Part shown: piece after piece, positions 1 to 11,572 of the stretch
Layout of the letters: each line of letters starts with the position of its first letter
Numbering within the stretch: position 1 is the stretch's first letter
NCBI RefSeq assembly: GCF_018991925.1
Contig: NW_024744357.1
Coordinates: 5,763,383-5,827,382 of the forward strand
DNA length: 64,000 nucleotides
Origin: Homarus americanus
Taxonomy: Eukaryota > Arthropoda > Malacostraca > Decapoda > Nephropidae
Direction of reading: 5' to 3'
The notes under the pieces: model-generated
The model's input: the letters and a program-made list of their open reading frames with translations, nothing else
Told to the model about the DNA's origin: nothing
The model's database searches: none
Position numbers and translations under genes: made by a program

Positions 1-312
1 AACTGTTTGACACCTATAAAGTGATCGTAGCAGCCAAGAACTCCCATACGTCGGTCACTACACAGGCTGTCACTGCTGGGCGTCTTGTTTATTTGTAGCC
101 ATCCGGTGTTACCACCCTCTTTAAGAGCCTTAATTGGCAGTGTTGTGTAAGAGGACCATTGTAAGTGCTGGCTGGACCTCCATCTTGTGTGACAGTGATT
201 TAGGTGTTGTATCTGATCACATACTAATGAATTCTTGCTTGTATTCATTATTCTGTGGACCTAAACTGTACGAGTCTTATTTACGTGTTTGTATTTCAAG
301 GTTCACAAGTTG

Positions 313-313
<1 letters not shown>

Positions 314-390
<77 letters not shown>
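314..390. repeat. (TTA)n microsatellite
   Basis: About 25 uninterrupted TTA units. The long poly-leucine reading frame across it is a by-product of the triplet repeat, not a gene. The flanks (1-313 and 391-835) show nothing I can assign. Confidence 0.95.
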
Positions 391-835
391 CATGTTGCCG
401 TATATTTGAATAGTATACACCAGGTGAGGTGAGGTGCTAATTGTGTATGAATTTGCTGCATCTTATGATATAGAAATAACCAATCGAGATTCTGTTCAAT
501 GAGGCTTTAGAATTGGTCAGTTTAGATGTTACAGATGGGTGATATGATTGGTGAAATGATACAATTGCAAACTGAATTTAACTTGTGAATTCATGAGGTA
601 CTGTTAGTGTTTTATTCATCCCGCAGAGAGGATTAACACTGGCTGTTTGGTGTGCATTTGTTTAATGAGAGGCTTCCCACGTTGCTGTTAAAAAATATAT
701 ATCACGATGCTGTGACCTTGAATGAGGACCTTTGGATGTGGAATGTGGACCTTTGACTGCCTAGTTGTGTTGATCCTACCCCCTCCCACCAAGGACATGG
801 GAGCAGGTTGTATGTGCCGGGGTCATGTGTACCAG

Positions 836-876
836 CGGGCGGGCGGGCGGGCGGGCGGGCGGGCGGGCGGGCGGGC
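836..876. repeat. (GGGC)n microsatellite
   Basis: Ten perfect CGGG/GGGC units. This is unusually G-rich for the window and could form a G-quadruplex on the plus strand. Confidence 0.95.
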
Positions 877-1214
877 ACCTCAAGGATACCAACACCTGCT
901 TCCACCTCCTCCGTGCCAGAGTGGCTTAACCTAAACTACACTCACCATTACCTATCATTACTAGAAGGCTTGAGTTTACCTTCATAAATTCTTGGTTATT
1001 ATGGCGTAAACTAACAATTATAGGGCGTGGTTGCCTTTGTAATTCCTTGATCACTATTACCTTAGACGGACCATTATAGGAAGGTCTTTGGGGTGTTTTA
1101 GGGTTTCGGGGTAGAACAGGTAAGTTTGGGTTATATTCGGAGGTACTGTACAGTTTACTGTCATAAACACGAAAGCCATGTGGATGTGTTTAAGGTGTAG
1201 TGGGGGAAGCGGCA

Positions 1215-1216
<2 letters not shown>

Positions 1217-1245
<29 letters not shown>
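1217..1245. repeat. (CT)n microsatellite
   Basis: Uninterrupted CT dinucleotides. From 877 to 1216 I see no gene. Confidence 0.95.
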
Positions 1246-1248
<3 letters not shown>

Positions 1249-1532
1249 CTTGTACTGTGACGCCACTTCGTCTGGTCTATCGTAACAGATGTAAACAAAC
1301 TTTTAAGTAGATTTGGAGATGCAGACGCCGCCTCCCTGACAAGCTAAGCATAAGCATGCTCGTGTGTGAATGAGTGAGGTAAGTACCACACATCACATTA
1401 GACAACAAAAAACACCGTAGCCTATTATTTACTTATACACTAGGCGTCAGGTGATGTACAAGCTAATGTGTTTACATCATAGTCTTCCCGGTGTATAATG
1501 TGTTTGTGACCATAACTGTCTTGTTAGTCGTA

Positions 1533-1534
<2 letters not shown>

Positions 1535-1577
<43 letters not shown>
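1535..1577. repeat. (CT)n microsatellite
   Basis: Uninterrupted CT tract followed by a G-rich stretch. From 1246 to 1534 and 1578 to 2054 there is no supported gene, only short chance reading frames. Confidence 0.95.
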
Positions 1578-1579
<2 letters not shown>

Positions 1580-2054
1580 GGGCAGGGGGAGCGTAAGTGG
1601 GAGAAGAGGTTAGGGGGTGTAGGGTGTAGTGCCACCTGTCCCATTAACTTAAAAGTGTGGGGGGGAAGGTGTCACCTACAGGTAGTGGCACCGCACGCGC
1701 GTGTGGTTGATGTGGCCACGCCTTACTGTACACACCCGTGGCCGCAGCATGATGTTCGAGTGTAAACGTACGTGTGTGTGTAAGGGATGGGGATGTATTT
1801 TGGTGTGTTTATAGGTAGGTGGGGGTAGGTTTATTATGGGTACACACGTAGGGGATGGAGGGTAGACGTCTCCCATCACCCTCCTCCTCCTCTCCCCCCA
1901 CTACACCTCATAGGTTTGGGGTGTTCTTATTGTGAACAAAATTGTGTGTCTGGGGAAGGGGGTAGATTTAGACGTAATTTCCTGTAATAAGTCAGTAAGG
2001 AGGGGTGAGGCGAGGGCAAAACGTAAAGGCTACATTTCCGTGTTGGCAGACAGG

Positions 2055-2114
<60 letters not shown>
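2055..2114. repeat. (GT)n microsatellite
   Basis: About 30 perfect GT units. Confidence 0.95.
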
Positions 2115-2115
<1 letters not shown>

Positions 2116-2350
2116 GTAGAGGCTGCAGGCGCCCACCACCAACTGCTATATGTCAACTCCCTAACGCCATATATCTCCTGATGACGTTCTGATCATATCT
2201 CTCTCTGTCGACTTGTTTCCGTGTGTGTTTGGGAACCATGTGGGCCACCCTCTATAAAAAGGCCAAAGATAAGAGCAGGAGAGACACAATAATCAACATT
2301 CACACGTCACCATCTGCACTACTGAGGGAAACATCGTATGAACCATCCCT

Positions 2351-2352
<2 letters not shown>

Positions 2353-2399
<47 letters not shown>
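2353..2399. repeat. (CT)n microsatellite
   Basis: Perfect CT tract. Downstream at about 2495-2516 is a short (ATT)n run. Confidence 0.95.
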
Positions 2400-2402
<3 letters not shown>

Positions 2403-2806
2403 GTTGACTCCCTGTCGATAAAAACACAGTTGAAAGACCTTTAACGTATGTACATGTGAGATTTAGCTAACAATAACAACTGGAGATTTAATTTATTATT
2501 ATTATTATTATTATTAAGCTTTGGATCACGATTTTGTCTTAGTATATCACATCTGTATCGACAGCCCTCCCTCCCTCCCTTCTTTCATCTCTTCCCCTTC
2601 TTTCCCCCCTCCCCCAGCGACACCTGTGTGATATAAGCACCTTGCGTAACGCCAGGAAGCCAAACATCTGTGAGGTGTATAAAAATTCAACCACCGGAGC
2701 GTAGTAGTATGAGGCTCTTGAGTTAACACCTGTTCCCTCTTCCCATCCTCACACTCCACCCCTCCCATCCCATCCTCCTCCCATCCTGGATACCATAAGG
2801 AACGCC

Positions 2807-2832
2807 TCTCTCTCTCTCTCTCTCTCTCTCTC
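2807..2832. repeat. (CT)n microsatellite
   Basis: Short CT tract inside a pyrimidine-rich stretch (about 2560-2890) that ends in a (CA)n run. Confidence 0.9.
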
Positions 2833-3092
2833 CTTTTCTCTCCACCCACCCCTCCCTCTCTGTTCCCTTTCTCACACACACACACACAGGACGGCTTCCA
2901 CAAACAACATCGGGGTAATTATTCATCTTTGGAGGAAGAGGAGAGCGGTGGTGGTCACATTGTTTACACCTGGTTATAGTAGTCATGTTTACCTAATATA
3001 TTGTTTGCACCCTCTGTTTACATTTGTTTATGCCCTTTACGTAATATTCTGGGAGTTTAGTGTTTACGTAAGTGTGTCCTAGCATTGTGTGT

Positions 3093-3103
3093 GATTATTA
3101 TTA

Positions 3104-3138
<35 letters not shown>

Positions 3139-3226
3139 GTTATTATTGTTATTATTGTTATTATTGTTATTATTATTACTATTGTTATTATTATTGTTAT
3201 TATTATTATTATTGTTATTATTATTA

Positions 3227-3266
<40 letters not shown>

Positions 3267-3267
3267 G
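3093..3267. repeat. Interrupted (ATT/GTT)n triplet array
   Basis: An ATT array with GTT interruptions spaced every few units, about 175 bp. It gives long Tyr/Cys- or Ile/Val-only frames that are artefacts of the repeat. Confidence 0.93.
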
Positions 3268-3393
3268 TACCTAAGTGTTAGTTATGCGGGAGGTATAACG
3301 AGGTCCATTAATATACGGGTATAACCTTTCACCTCACCTCCCTTAGCGTACATAAATAATTCCTGTAACCTGGTGCTGACGGGGGGAGCACAA

Positions 3394-3411
3394 CCTAACC
3401 TAACCTAACCT
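3394..3411. repeat. Interstitial (CCTAA)n, telomere-like
   Basis: Three and a half tandem CCTAA units, the reverse complement of the TTAGG repeat that is the usual arthropod telomere sequence. Similar blocks occur at about 11,241, 20,193 and 63,001, with a TTAGG-strand block at 41,145. Confidence 0.8.
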
Positions 3412-3630
3412 CAGCCAGACACTGTAGGTATTATTGTATTACATGTATTTGAAACCAGTTCTGAAATGTGAGAGGTTTTTACATAATGGAGGAACTGTAA
3501 TGGGAGAAAGTCTTATTTACTGGTCGGAACACAGACTGTAGTGAGGTGGAGGGGAGGGGCGGTGACAACACCTGGGGGTACATAAAGTTACTACATGCTT
3601 GCTGTATTTGTGTTACAATCGGGAGGTGGA

Positions 3631-3631
<1 letters not shown>

Positions 3632-3666
<35 letters not shown>

Positions 3667-3690
3667 GATGGCGGATTGAGTTGTGATCGC

Positions 3691-3724
<34 letters not shown>
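3632..3724. repeat. (CA)n - spacer - (GT)n inverted pair
   Basis: A CA tract (3632-3664) and a GT tract (about 3691-3724) separated by roughly 27 bp. They are mutually complementary on one strand, so a hairpin is possible. Confidence 0.9.
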
Positions 3725-3725
<1 letters not shown>

Positions 3726-3920
3726 GCCTCCACCCCAGACCTCCACCTATGTTCTCCTACCTTAACCTTTCCTGCCCCCTTACAAACTACGGCCTCCCTG
3801 TATAATTATACCCTCCTGATGACCCCCTCACCACGTGTCCCCCACCATACACACAAAACACTTGATCTAATATGGGCACACGCCAGGGAGGTCCTTGTCA
3901 TCCATCCCTGCTGTAGCTGA

Positions 3921-3956
3921 TATCTCTCTCTCTCTCTCTCTCTCATCCCTATGTCA

Positions 3957-4021
<65 letters not shown>
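3921..4021. repeat. (TC)n and (GT)n compound microsatellite
   Basis: A TC tract (about 3921-3943) followed by a perfect GT tract of about 62 bp (3959-4021). Confidence 0.95.
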
Positions 4022-4024
<3 letters not shown>

Positions 4025-4254
4025 TCGTAGTCTTGTTGTTGTTGGGATCACTGTAAATACGCACCAGGGCGAATCCAGGAATTTGGGAAATGGGGGGGCG
4101 TTTTGTGGTGGCTTTGTCCCCTATCTCCAAAAATAGAAAACGTGGTGAGGTCAAGGGTTTATAAAAAGTCAGAATCAGGTCAGGTCAGGTCAGGGTTTGA
4201 GGTCAGTGACTTAAGTTATATTTTTTAGTTAAGAATGACAGGAATTGTTGCATC

Positions 4255-4360
4255 CGTTACCACCACTACCACCGCCACTATCACCACCACTACTACCACT
4301 ATTACTACCACTACCACCACAACTACCACCACCACTACTACCACTACCACCACCACACCC
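4255..4360. repeat. ACC/ACT triplet-rich low-complexity tract
   Basis: Imperfect CCA/CTA triplets giving proline-rich or threonine-rich frames. No gene is supported. Confidence 0.85.
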
Positions 4361-4410
4361 CACTGTTTACATACTCGCGTCAGACAAGATTCGCTTCCAC
4401 TCTAAATATT

Positions 4411-4462
<52 letters not shown>
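4411..4462. repeat. (CT)n microsatellite
   Basis: CT tract with one interruption, within a pyrimidine-rich stretch. Confidence 0.93.
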
Positions 4463-4466
<4 letters not shown>

Positions 4467-4595
4467 GCACAACTACCCTCCTCTCCTCTTCCACACTTCC
4501 TTCTCCACCTTTCCTTCTCACCCATTTGTACACTTTCACTGGTAAGAGGAAGAGGAAGAGTAGTGTCTTGAGTCTGACCACGAGTTAGGGAGGTG

Positions 4596-4784
<189 letters not shown>

Positions 4785-5274
4785 GCATTATCGTTATCAC
4801 CTTAGCCCTTCTACACAAACCAGGTAATTACTTATAGTCACGGTACTGATAACAAGGTGGCGGTACCAGGAAGGTGGACTGGGAGGTAGGGGGAGGAGTG
4901 CCGTCGTATATAAGCAGACAGGTATTATTGCAGGTATAATATTACTTACCTTGTCGTCAGGCCTCGTGTGTGTGTGTGTAATTTCGTCTTCCGTGTGTTG
5001 CAACTGTGTACGCGTGTCTGTATGTATGTATGTGTGTGACAGACAGACATACACCTCTACAGTAATATCCAATTATCAGAACTTAAACCAAACCAAACAT
5101 AGATCTGTCAGGTCACAACAACAACAACAGTACCTCATATCAGTAAGTGAGGTGAAGTGTGTGACCTGTCCTGTCTTGCCTCCCGTCACCACAACAACAA
5201 CAACTTGAAGCTATGGATAAAGTGTTGTGCTGTAATAGATTAAGATAAAGTAGATTAATTATTATACTCTAATG

Positions 5275-5363
5275 GTGTGTTGTTTGAGTGTGTGGAGTGT
5301 GTTGTTTGAGTGTGTGGAGTGTGTTGTTTGAGTGTGTGGAGTGTGTTGTTTGAGTGTGTGGAG
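5275..5363. repeat. 22-bp minisatellite, four copies
   Basis: Four near-perfect copies of a 22-bp unit with the core GTTGTTTGAGTGTGTGGA. A (GT)n tract follows at 5423-5482. Confidence 0.9.
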
Positions 5364-5420
5364 GGCTTGTAGTGTGAGGGAGGAGGAGGAGGGAGGTGTT
5401 ACAGTATGAGGAAGGGCGTG

Positions 5421-5422
<2 letters not shown>

Positions 5423-5482
<60 letters not shown>
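5423..5482. repeat. (GT)n microsatellite
   Basis: About 29 perfect GT units. Confidence 0.95.
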
Positions 5483-5486
<4 letters not shown>

Positions 5487-5594
5487 CCTTCACTGGTAAT
5501 TACAGCCTTGACGTTGAGGTGTGGGTGGTGAGTGACGCAAGTCGGCCACCACTACTGTTGGTGTCTTGCGGGCGGCTGGTCAGCTGGCATGGGC

Positions 5595-6272
5595 GTTATC
5601 AGCTGTAATGGGCGTGTGATCAGCTGTTGTGGGGGTGGTGATCAGCTGTTGTGGGGGTGATCAGCTGTTGTGGGGGTGATCAGCTGTTATGGTGGTGATG
5701 TTGTGATCAGCTGTTGTGGGGTGATGGTTGTTATGGTGGTGATCAGCTGTTGTGGGGTGATCAGCTGTTGTGGGGTGATCAGCTGTTATGGTGGTGACTA
5801 GCTGTTGTGGGGGTGATCTGATCAGTTGTGGTGATCAGCTGTTATCAGTGATCAGCTTGTTATGGTGGTGATCAGCTGTTGTGGGGGTGATCAGCTGTTG
5901 TGGGGTGATCATTATGGTGGTGATCAGCTGTTATGGTGGTGGATCAGTTGTTGTGGTGGTGGATCAGCTGTTGTGGGGTGATCAGCTGTTATGGTGGTGA
6001 CTGGCTGTTGTGGTGGTGATCAGCTGTTGTGTGATCAGCTGTTATGGTGGTGATCAGCTGTTATGGTGGTGATCAGCTGTTATGGTGGTGATCAGCTGTT
6101 GTGGGGGTGATCAGCTGTTATGGTGGTGATCAGCTGTTATGGTGGTGATCAGCTGTTGTGGTGGTGATCAGCTGTTATGGTGGTGATCAGCTGTTATGGT
6201 GGTGATCAGCTGTTGTGGTGGTGATCAGCTGTTATGGTGGTGATCAGCTGTTGTGGTGGTGATCAGCTGTTG
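5595..6272. repeat. 19-bp minisatellite (TGATCAGCTGTTATGGTGG)
   Basis: More than 30 imperfect copies of a unit of about 19 bp over roughly 680 bp. Copies alternate between GTTATGGTGG and GTTGTGGGGG tails and some are shortened. Each unit carries two overlapping 6-bp palindromes, TGATCA and CAGCTG. No coding potential. Confidence 0.93.
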
Positions 6273-6526
6273 TAAGTTCATCGTGAGGAGGTGAACAGAG
6301 GAGAGGGGAGTGAGCAGGAGGTACACAGCGCTGGTCACGTAAACACACACACACACGTACGTGAGAAAGGGGCGGCCGCTTTAGCCCAGTGAACACTATT
6401 CTTGACTGACTCATTGACTGAGAGAAAGTTTGTCAATCCAAAACCCGCCCCCCCTCTCTCTCTCCCTCCTTTTGTTATTAAGTAAGAAATTCCTGTTATA
6501 TTCGTGGAAGAGTGCGTGTGTGTGAA

Positions 6527-7986
6527 AATTAATAATAATAATTAAACGGCTTATTGAAAAAATTCTGCAGCCCGAAGGCTGGATATATATTCATTGGACA
6601 AAAATGACTTAAAGACATGGGGTGGGTGGGTCGTTTAACAAAAGCTTTCATTACTGAAAGAAAACATGAATGGAACTTACAGATTATTATAGTTTGCAGT
6701 TGATGGCCCGGGCCTGGGCTGGTCATGGAGACACCGGGTGGTGTGGTGTTCACATGGTGTACATAAGTATAACCGCCAATCAGACGGTTAGAGGGTTTAG
6801 TGAAACTTGTGACGTTGGACTCAAACATTATAATTTGGTCAAACCTGTTGGATACAACATAGCTGTGTAATCAGTCTAATCTTAACACTTATAATGAGTA
6901 CTTAAGTTTCCATATTATTATGTCTTCACAATGATAAACGAAGCAATGGACCCAGTCTACCTGTGTACACAATAAGTACAAGTTAAACTTACGTGTTGAA
7001 AGTCTTCAGGAGAAACAGGTTAGGTGTTGGTGGTGTGATGGGGAGCTACAGTGAGGCTGGGCACCATATGATCAAGCTGGCCACTTCAAACTCGCTGTGT
7101 CAGGCGTATTACACGCAAACAAGCTCACCTCCCACCACCTCAACCTACTCTAGGTCTCTCATCTGCCTCCATCTCAACACTATATACTGTATACGGGCAG
7201 GCACGCCCAATAAACATGACATGAGTTACAGCCTAACATAACATTTGTTTATGTGTCATCATAATTATGTACCGCTTGCGGTAACAATAAGAAAATAAGG
7301 AGTCTGCAATAGGCCGGTTGGCCTGTGCATGGCAGCTCCTGTCGAGAGTTACTACCACTCTCTATCATCCATGAATCTATCCAGCCTCCTTTTGAACCTT
7401 TCCAGCGTTCCAGCACGTACTACAAAGTTGCTAAGCTTGTTCCACTCGTCCACCACCCTATTTGTGAACCAGTTTCTTCCTATCTCTCTCCTGTAGTAAC
7501 TCGTCCTCGGGTGTTGATATGAAGACCTCACGTGGTCATGGGGACACCGGGTGGTGTGGTGTAGTAACTCGTCCTCGGGTGTTGATATGAAGACCTCACG
7601 TGGTCATGGGGACACCGGGTGGCGTGGGGTGGTCACAGTACCTCACTCTCTCTGCTAGGTGATGTTGTGTTGTAGTCAGGAGTGAAGCCGACCCACTGTT
7701 GTTCCCAGGGTGGACTGATTAGCACCTCCTGGTCAGAAGATGGCAATCAGTTCCCAGGGGTACTTATCCCACTGGTGGGTCACGGCTCTCACTGGTACTG
7801 TCTAGTGCTGAGTTCACTGGCTTAAACACTGTTCATCACTGGTCCCACTTCTTTCCGAAACGAAATTGTCACTTTTGATTATGTTGATATTCCGGTGGTG
7901 AGGATGGGTCGGGGAGAGGGAGTGGGGCCGAACATGGCCATGGGGCGGGGGGGGGGGCAGCTCAAGGATGTAGTGTGTGTTTTGGT
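6527..7986 (-). repeat. Dispersed retroposon-like repeat, copy A
   Basis: Colinear with the block at 58,838-59,750. Shared landmarks, in the same order, are an ATT-rich edge, CTGCAGCCCGAAGGCTG, the TTTAACAAAAGC region, tandem CTCACGTGG-containing units, GTTGATATTCCGGTGG and TCAAGGATGTAGTGTGTG. Read on the minus strand, the 6,527 edge looks like a 3' end: it has an AATAA-type signal followed by a TTA-rich tail. This is why I infer a minus-strand retroposon. The family is unknown to me. A separate LINE fragment interrupts this copy at 7,285-7,491. Confidence 0.6.
7285..7491 (-). mobile_element. LINE 3'-end fragment (same subfamily as 15,977-16,979)
   Basis: On the minus strand this encodes the last residues of a non-LTR retrotransposon ORF2, including NRVVDEWNKL and ending FMDDREW-stop, then a short 3' UTR and an A/T-rich tail. 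By eye it differs from the 16-kb copy at only about 2 positions in roughly 205 bp, so the copies separated recently. It is strongly 5'-truncated, as is typical for LINE insertions. Confidence 0.85.
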
Positions 7987-8042
7987 TTTGATAGTATCAC
8001 CTAACTTACTGTAACGAGAACTTTGCCTGACTGATCACTATC

Positions 8043-8130
8043 ACCACCACTACTACCACCACTGGCACTACTACCACCACTGGCACTACTACCACCACTG
8101 CTGTCATTATCACCACTATCACCAATAACA
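8043..8130. repeat. CCA/CTA triplet tract
   Basis: Imperfect ACC/ACT triplets with a repeated CACTGGCACTACTACCACCA unit. Not coding. Confidence 0.8.
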
Positions 8131-8396
8131 ACAACAACCAATATCAATAAAACCGCCAACACTACTACCACCACCTCCCCCTTCTTTACCCTCCCCCTCC
8201 TTCCCTTCTTTCCCCTCCTCCCTTTCTCCCCCCCTCCCCTTCTTTTACCCCCCTCCCCCATCCCCTGTGCCAGTTCGCCCACTTAAAAACTGGTAATCCT
8301 GAGTATACTTGACACACACAGAGAGAGAGAGATTGCACAAGTGTGTATGTGTGTTGTGGTGAGTTGGTGTTGGTAATGGGAGGTGTGAGGGATGGT

Positions 8397-8735
8397 AGAC
8401 AGGTGGTGGTGGTGGTGGTGGTGACAGACAGGTGCAGGTAGACGCAGACAGGTGGTGGTGGTGGTGGTGGGTGGTAGACAGGTGGTGGTGGTGGTGGGTG
8501 ATAGACAGGTGCAGGTAGACAGGGTGGTGGTAGTGGTAGACAGGTGGTGGTGGTGGTAGTGTAGACAGGTGGTGGTAGTGGTAGACAGTGCAGGTGTGGT
8601 GTGGTGGTGGTAGTGTGTGGTGGTGGTAGACAGGTGGTGGTAGTGGTAGACAGGTGCAGGTGGTGGTAGAGACAGGTGGTGGTGGTGGTGGTAGACAGGT
8701 GGTGGTAGACAGGTGGTGGTAGACAGGTGGTGTTG
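8397..8735. repeat. GGTAGACAGGTGGTGGT minisatellite
   Basis: Irregular tandem units built from GTAGACAGGTG and runs of GGT. The 200-residue frame on the minus strand is repeat-driven (His/Thr/Pro-rich) and not a gene. Confidence 0.88.
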
Positions 8736-8819
8736 TCAGTGAGAAGTGTCTAGTATCTCCACACCCCCACTCGAGACGTGACCTACACTGATAATATAAC
8801 TCATGAACCACACAGACAC

Positions 8820-8865
8820 AGACACACACACACAGACACACACACACACACACACACAGACACTC
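8820..8865. repeat. (CA)n / CAGACA microsatellite
   Basis: CA tract with CAGACA interruptions. Confidence 0.9.
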
Positions 8866-8895
8866 ACACATTCATAATATTATATCAGGTGCTGT

Positions 8896-9477
8896 GTACT
8901 TGGGTTCATACAAAGGAGTGTTAGTTACAAGACTAGCGAGGTCATCCTAAAACTATATCTTGCGCTTGTGAGACCTCACTTGGATTACGCAGTTCAGTTC
9001 TGGTCACCGTACTACAGAATGGATATAGAATTCCTAGAAAGAATTCAGAGGAGAATGACAAGACTAATCCCGGGCATTAGGAACCTTGAGTATAGAGACA
9101 GGTTAAAGCATCTTAATTTGCACTCCCTCGAGAGACGTAGAGTGAGGGGCGATATGATAGAGGTGTATAAATGGAAGTCAGGGCTAAACAAAGGTGATAT
9201 AACAAAGGTACTTAAACTATCCAACCAGGAGCGAACTCGTAACAATGGTTTTAAATTAGACCAATTTAGATTTAGGCGCGAAATAGGTAAACACTGGTTG
9301 TAAATAGAGTAGTGGACGAGTGGAACAAGTTACCAAACATCACCATTAACTCTAATACGCTGGATAGCTTCAAACATACAGTAGGGTGGATGGATATATG
9401 AGCAATAGGGGCTGGGTGTAAACGGGACTGACCAATATGACCCGCTGTAGTTCACTCCATTATTATGTTCTTATGTA
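8896..9477 (+). mobile_element. 5'-truncated LINE fragment (lineage 1, frameshift)
   Basis: Encodes the C-terminal part of a non-LTR retrotransposon ORF2, downstream of the reverse transcriptase core. The frame opens at GTA 8896 (V-L-G-F-I-Q-R-S) and includes LVRPHLDYAVQFW, IQRRMTRLIPGIRNL and LNLHSLERRR. It stops at 9,303, where one T is missing in the TGG-TTT-GTA codons, so HWFVNRVVDEW becomes HWL-stop. The rest of the C-terminus is recognisable out of frame. A 3' tail containing TTATGTTCTTATGT ends the copy. Closest to the copy at 60,266-60,664, which has the same deletion. CR1/L2/Jockey-like by general appearance; the clade is not certain. Confidence 0.88.
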
Positions 9478-9663
9478 GACAGCGAGGCGCGTCATACAAA
9501 ACAAACCTGCGGTGCAAGGGGTCATCTCAGCCCCCTACCTCAGCTGGGTCCTGGGGGGGGGAGGGACCAGCAGTGGCAGGAGTTGACTCTAAGAATCTGA
9601 TCGTGTGTTAACCTACGCTGACACACTGGGGTTATGGGAGACTCATCTAGGGGGGGGGGAGGA

Positions 9664-10012
9664 GGAATTCTGTCTACTTCGTTCACCACCACCACCACCA
9701 CCACACTGTCTACTGCTGTTAATTCTGTCTACTTCACCGTCCTCCTCACCACCACCACCACTGTCTACTGCTGTTAATTCTGTCTACTTCACCGTCCTCT
9801 TCACCACCACCACCACTGTCTACTGCTGTTAATTCTGTCTACTTCACCGTCCTCCTCACCACCACCACCACTGTCTACTGCTGTTAATTCTGTCTACTTC
9901 ACCGTCCTCTTCACCACCACCACCACTGTCTACTGCTGTTAATTCTGTCTACTTCACCGTCTTCCTCACCACCACCACTGTCTACTGCTGTTAATTCTGT
10001 CTACTTCACCGT
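9664..10012. repeat. 55-bp minisatellite
   Basis: About six copies with a period of 55 bp, each with CTGCTGTTAATTCTGTCTAC, a CCGTCCTC segment and a short (ACC)n run. The ACC run length varies between units. Confidence 0.92.
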
Positions 10013-10135
10013 CTACCGCTCTCTCTCACAGACAGGGGCACCACCACGACCAGACCTCTCTGGGTCACCTCGTGTTATCCCGGAGCCCAACACCTGACCC
10101 AGATAGACAGGTGAGGTGGACAGGTGTATCTCCTC

Positions 10136-10325
10136 CCTCCCTCCTGGGTACGCCGGGCACAAGGCTGGCGAATGATCGTCAGGCGTAACTTTATCGGAGA
10201 GCGCCAGGCAATGTTTTATGAGTGACACTAAAGTTTCTGTTGTTATGGGTGGAGGCTGGCGAATGGTCGTCTGGCGTAACTTAATGTATACTGCAGGTAG
10301 AGGGGGACGCCAGGCAGTGTTGATT
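10136..10325. repeat. Diverged tandem duplication (GGCTGGCGAATG unit)
   Basis: Two copies of a segment of about 70-95 bp carrying GGCTGGCGAATG, TCGTC-GGCGTAACTT and CGCCAGGCA-TGTT. The spanning reading frames do not resemble a known protein. Confidence 0.6.
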
Positions 10326-10429
10326 GCTCGTGCTGACGCTGCCTCCTTTTCTCTCTCTTTTATGGTGCATGAACCCGAGCCTTTGAACCCGACACCAGGT
10401 GGTGACTCCGGCACCCTCACCTGCTGCAC

Positions 10430-10665
10430 TGACCCCTGCCTCCCTCACCTGTACCCTCCCTCCCTCACCCGTACCCTCCTCCTCACCACCATTTCCTCCC
10501 TCCCCACCTCACCCTCCCACCCTCACCCTCTCCCACCACCTCCCTCACCTCTCTCCCTCACCATTCCTCCCTCACCCCTCTCTCCCTCACCACCCCTCCC
10601 TCACCCTCTCTCCCTCACCACCCCTCCCTCACCCTCTCTCCCTCACCATCATTTCCTCCCCTTCA
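10430..10665. repeat. CCTCCCTCACC-type pyrimidine minisatellite
   Basis: Tandem imperfect CCCTCCCTCACC and CTCTCTCCCTCACC units. The Pro/Ser/Leu-rich frames are low complexity. Confidence 0.88.
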
Positions 10666-11049
10666 CCCACATTATCAGAGGCAGACAAATTTAACACTGT
10701 CACACTCACAACTCTCGCTCTCTCTCTCTCATACTTCGTTATCATCGTCTCGTTAATTCCATCTTTATTATGATTATCGCGTTCCCACATTACCCATCCA
10801 TTCCCCACCTTCTACCCCTCCTTAGTGATGCCGAACCGGGGGGGGCGGGAGGGGGGGGGGGTAAACTATGAAGGTTTTGTGGAAATCTCGTATCGAAGCA
10901 AAGTTGGTTGAGTAGCATGTTGTGGGTGGTTGGTTGTGTGGTGGAGTGACGCAAGTTGTACTACATCAAGCATCTCACGTTCCGGGTTACGTCAGCGGCG
11001 CTACCTACTTACTGCGAGGATGTGTAACGCAGTCAGTCATACGGAACAC

Positions 11050-11145
11050 TAACGACCTGGGTGTGGTATTGTGTGGTGTGGTGAGTGGTGTGGTGTGGTG
11101 TGGTGAGTGGTGTGGTGAGTGGTGTGGTGTTGTGTGGTGTGCTGG
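11050..11145. repeat. GTGTGGTGAGTG low-complexity repeat
   Basis: Imperfect GTGTGGT and GAGTGGT units. Not coding. Confidence 0.8.
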
Positions 11146-11240
11146 TCACATTCTTGTAACTTGTAGGATTGCATTAGGATTAAGTCATCCGCCTTTCCTT
11201 AAGTTTATTTCATCTTGAGATTAATTAAAACATCTTAGCT

Positions 11241-11277
11241 CTAACCTAACCTAGACATAACCTAACCTAACCTAACC
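11241..11277. repeat. Interstitial (CCTAA)n, telomere-like
   Basis: Two adjacent CCTAA runs interrupted by CTAGACATAA. Confidence 0.8.
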
Positions 11278-11572
11278 ACATGGTCAAGTAGTGTGTGTGG
11301 GTGGGAGTAAGACAGGTAAGCAGTAAGTGTGTGGGAGGGGGGGGGGGTAGTACCATAATCAATAACTCAATCACGCATGTCAATCACCATTCAGTAATAT
11401 TCCCTGCCACCATTCAGTAATTTTTGTCAAGCAAGTGATTGACAGATTTTTAAACCAATAGGGCACAGCAGTAGGTGTTAACATCCTCGAATTTTAACAT
11501 TTTCAATTTAGCAAATTGTTCGTTTGTGTGATCAGTTTTTTTCACGTGGGTCATTGTCCGTACAAAAATCTT

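Noticed and set aside
3394..3411. Chromosome end
   Set aside because: The CCTAA blocks are only a few units long and lie inside the window with unique flanks, so they are interstitial.
8245..8871. 208-residue minus-strand frame
   Set aside because: Composed of His/Thr/Pro repeats produced by the GGT/GTAGACAGG minisatellite and CA tracts.
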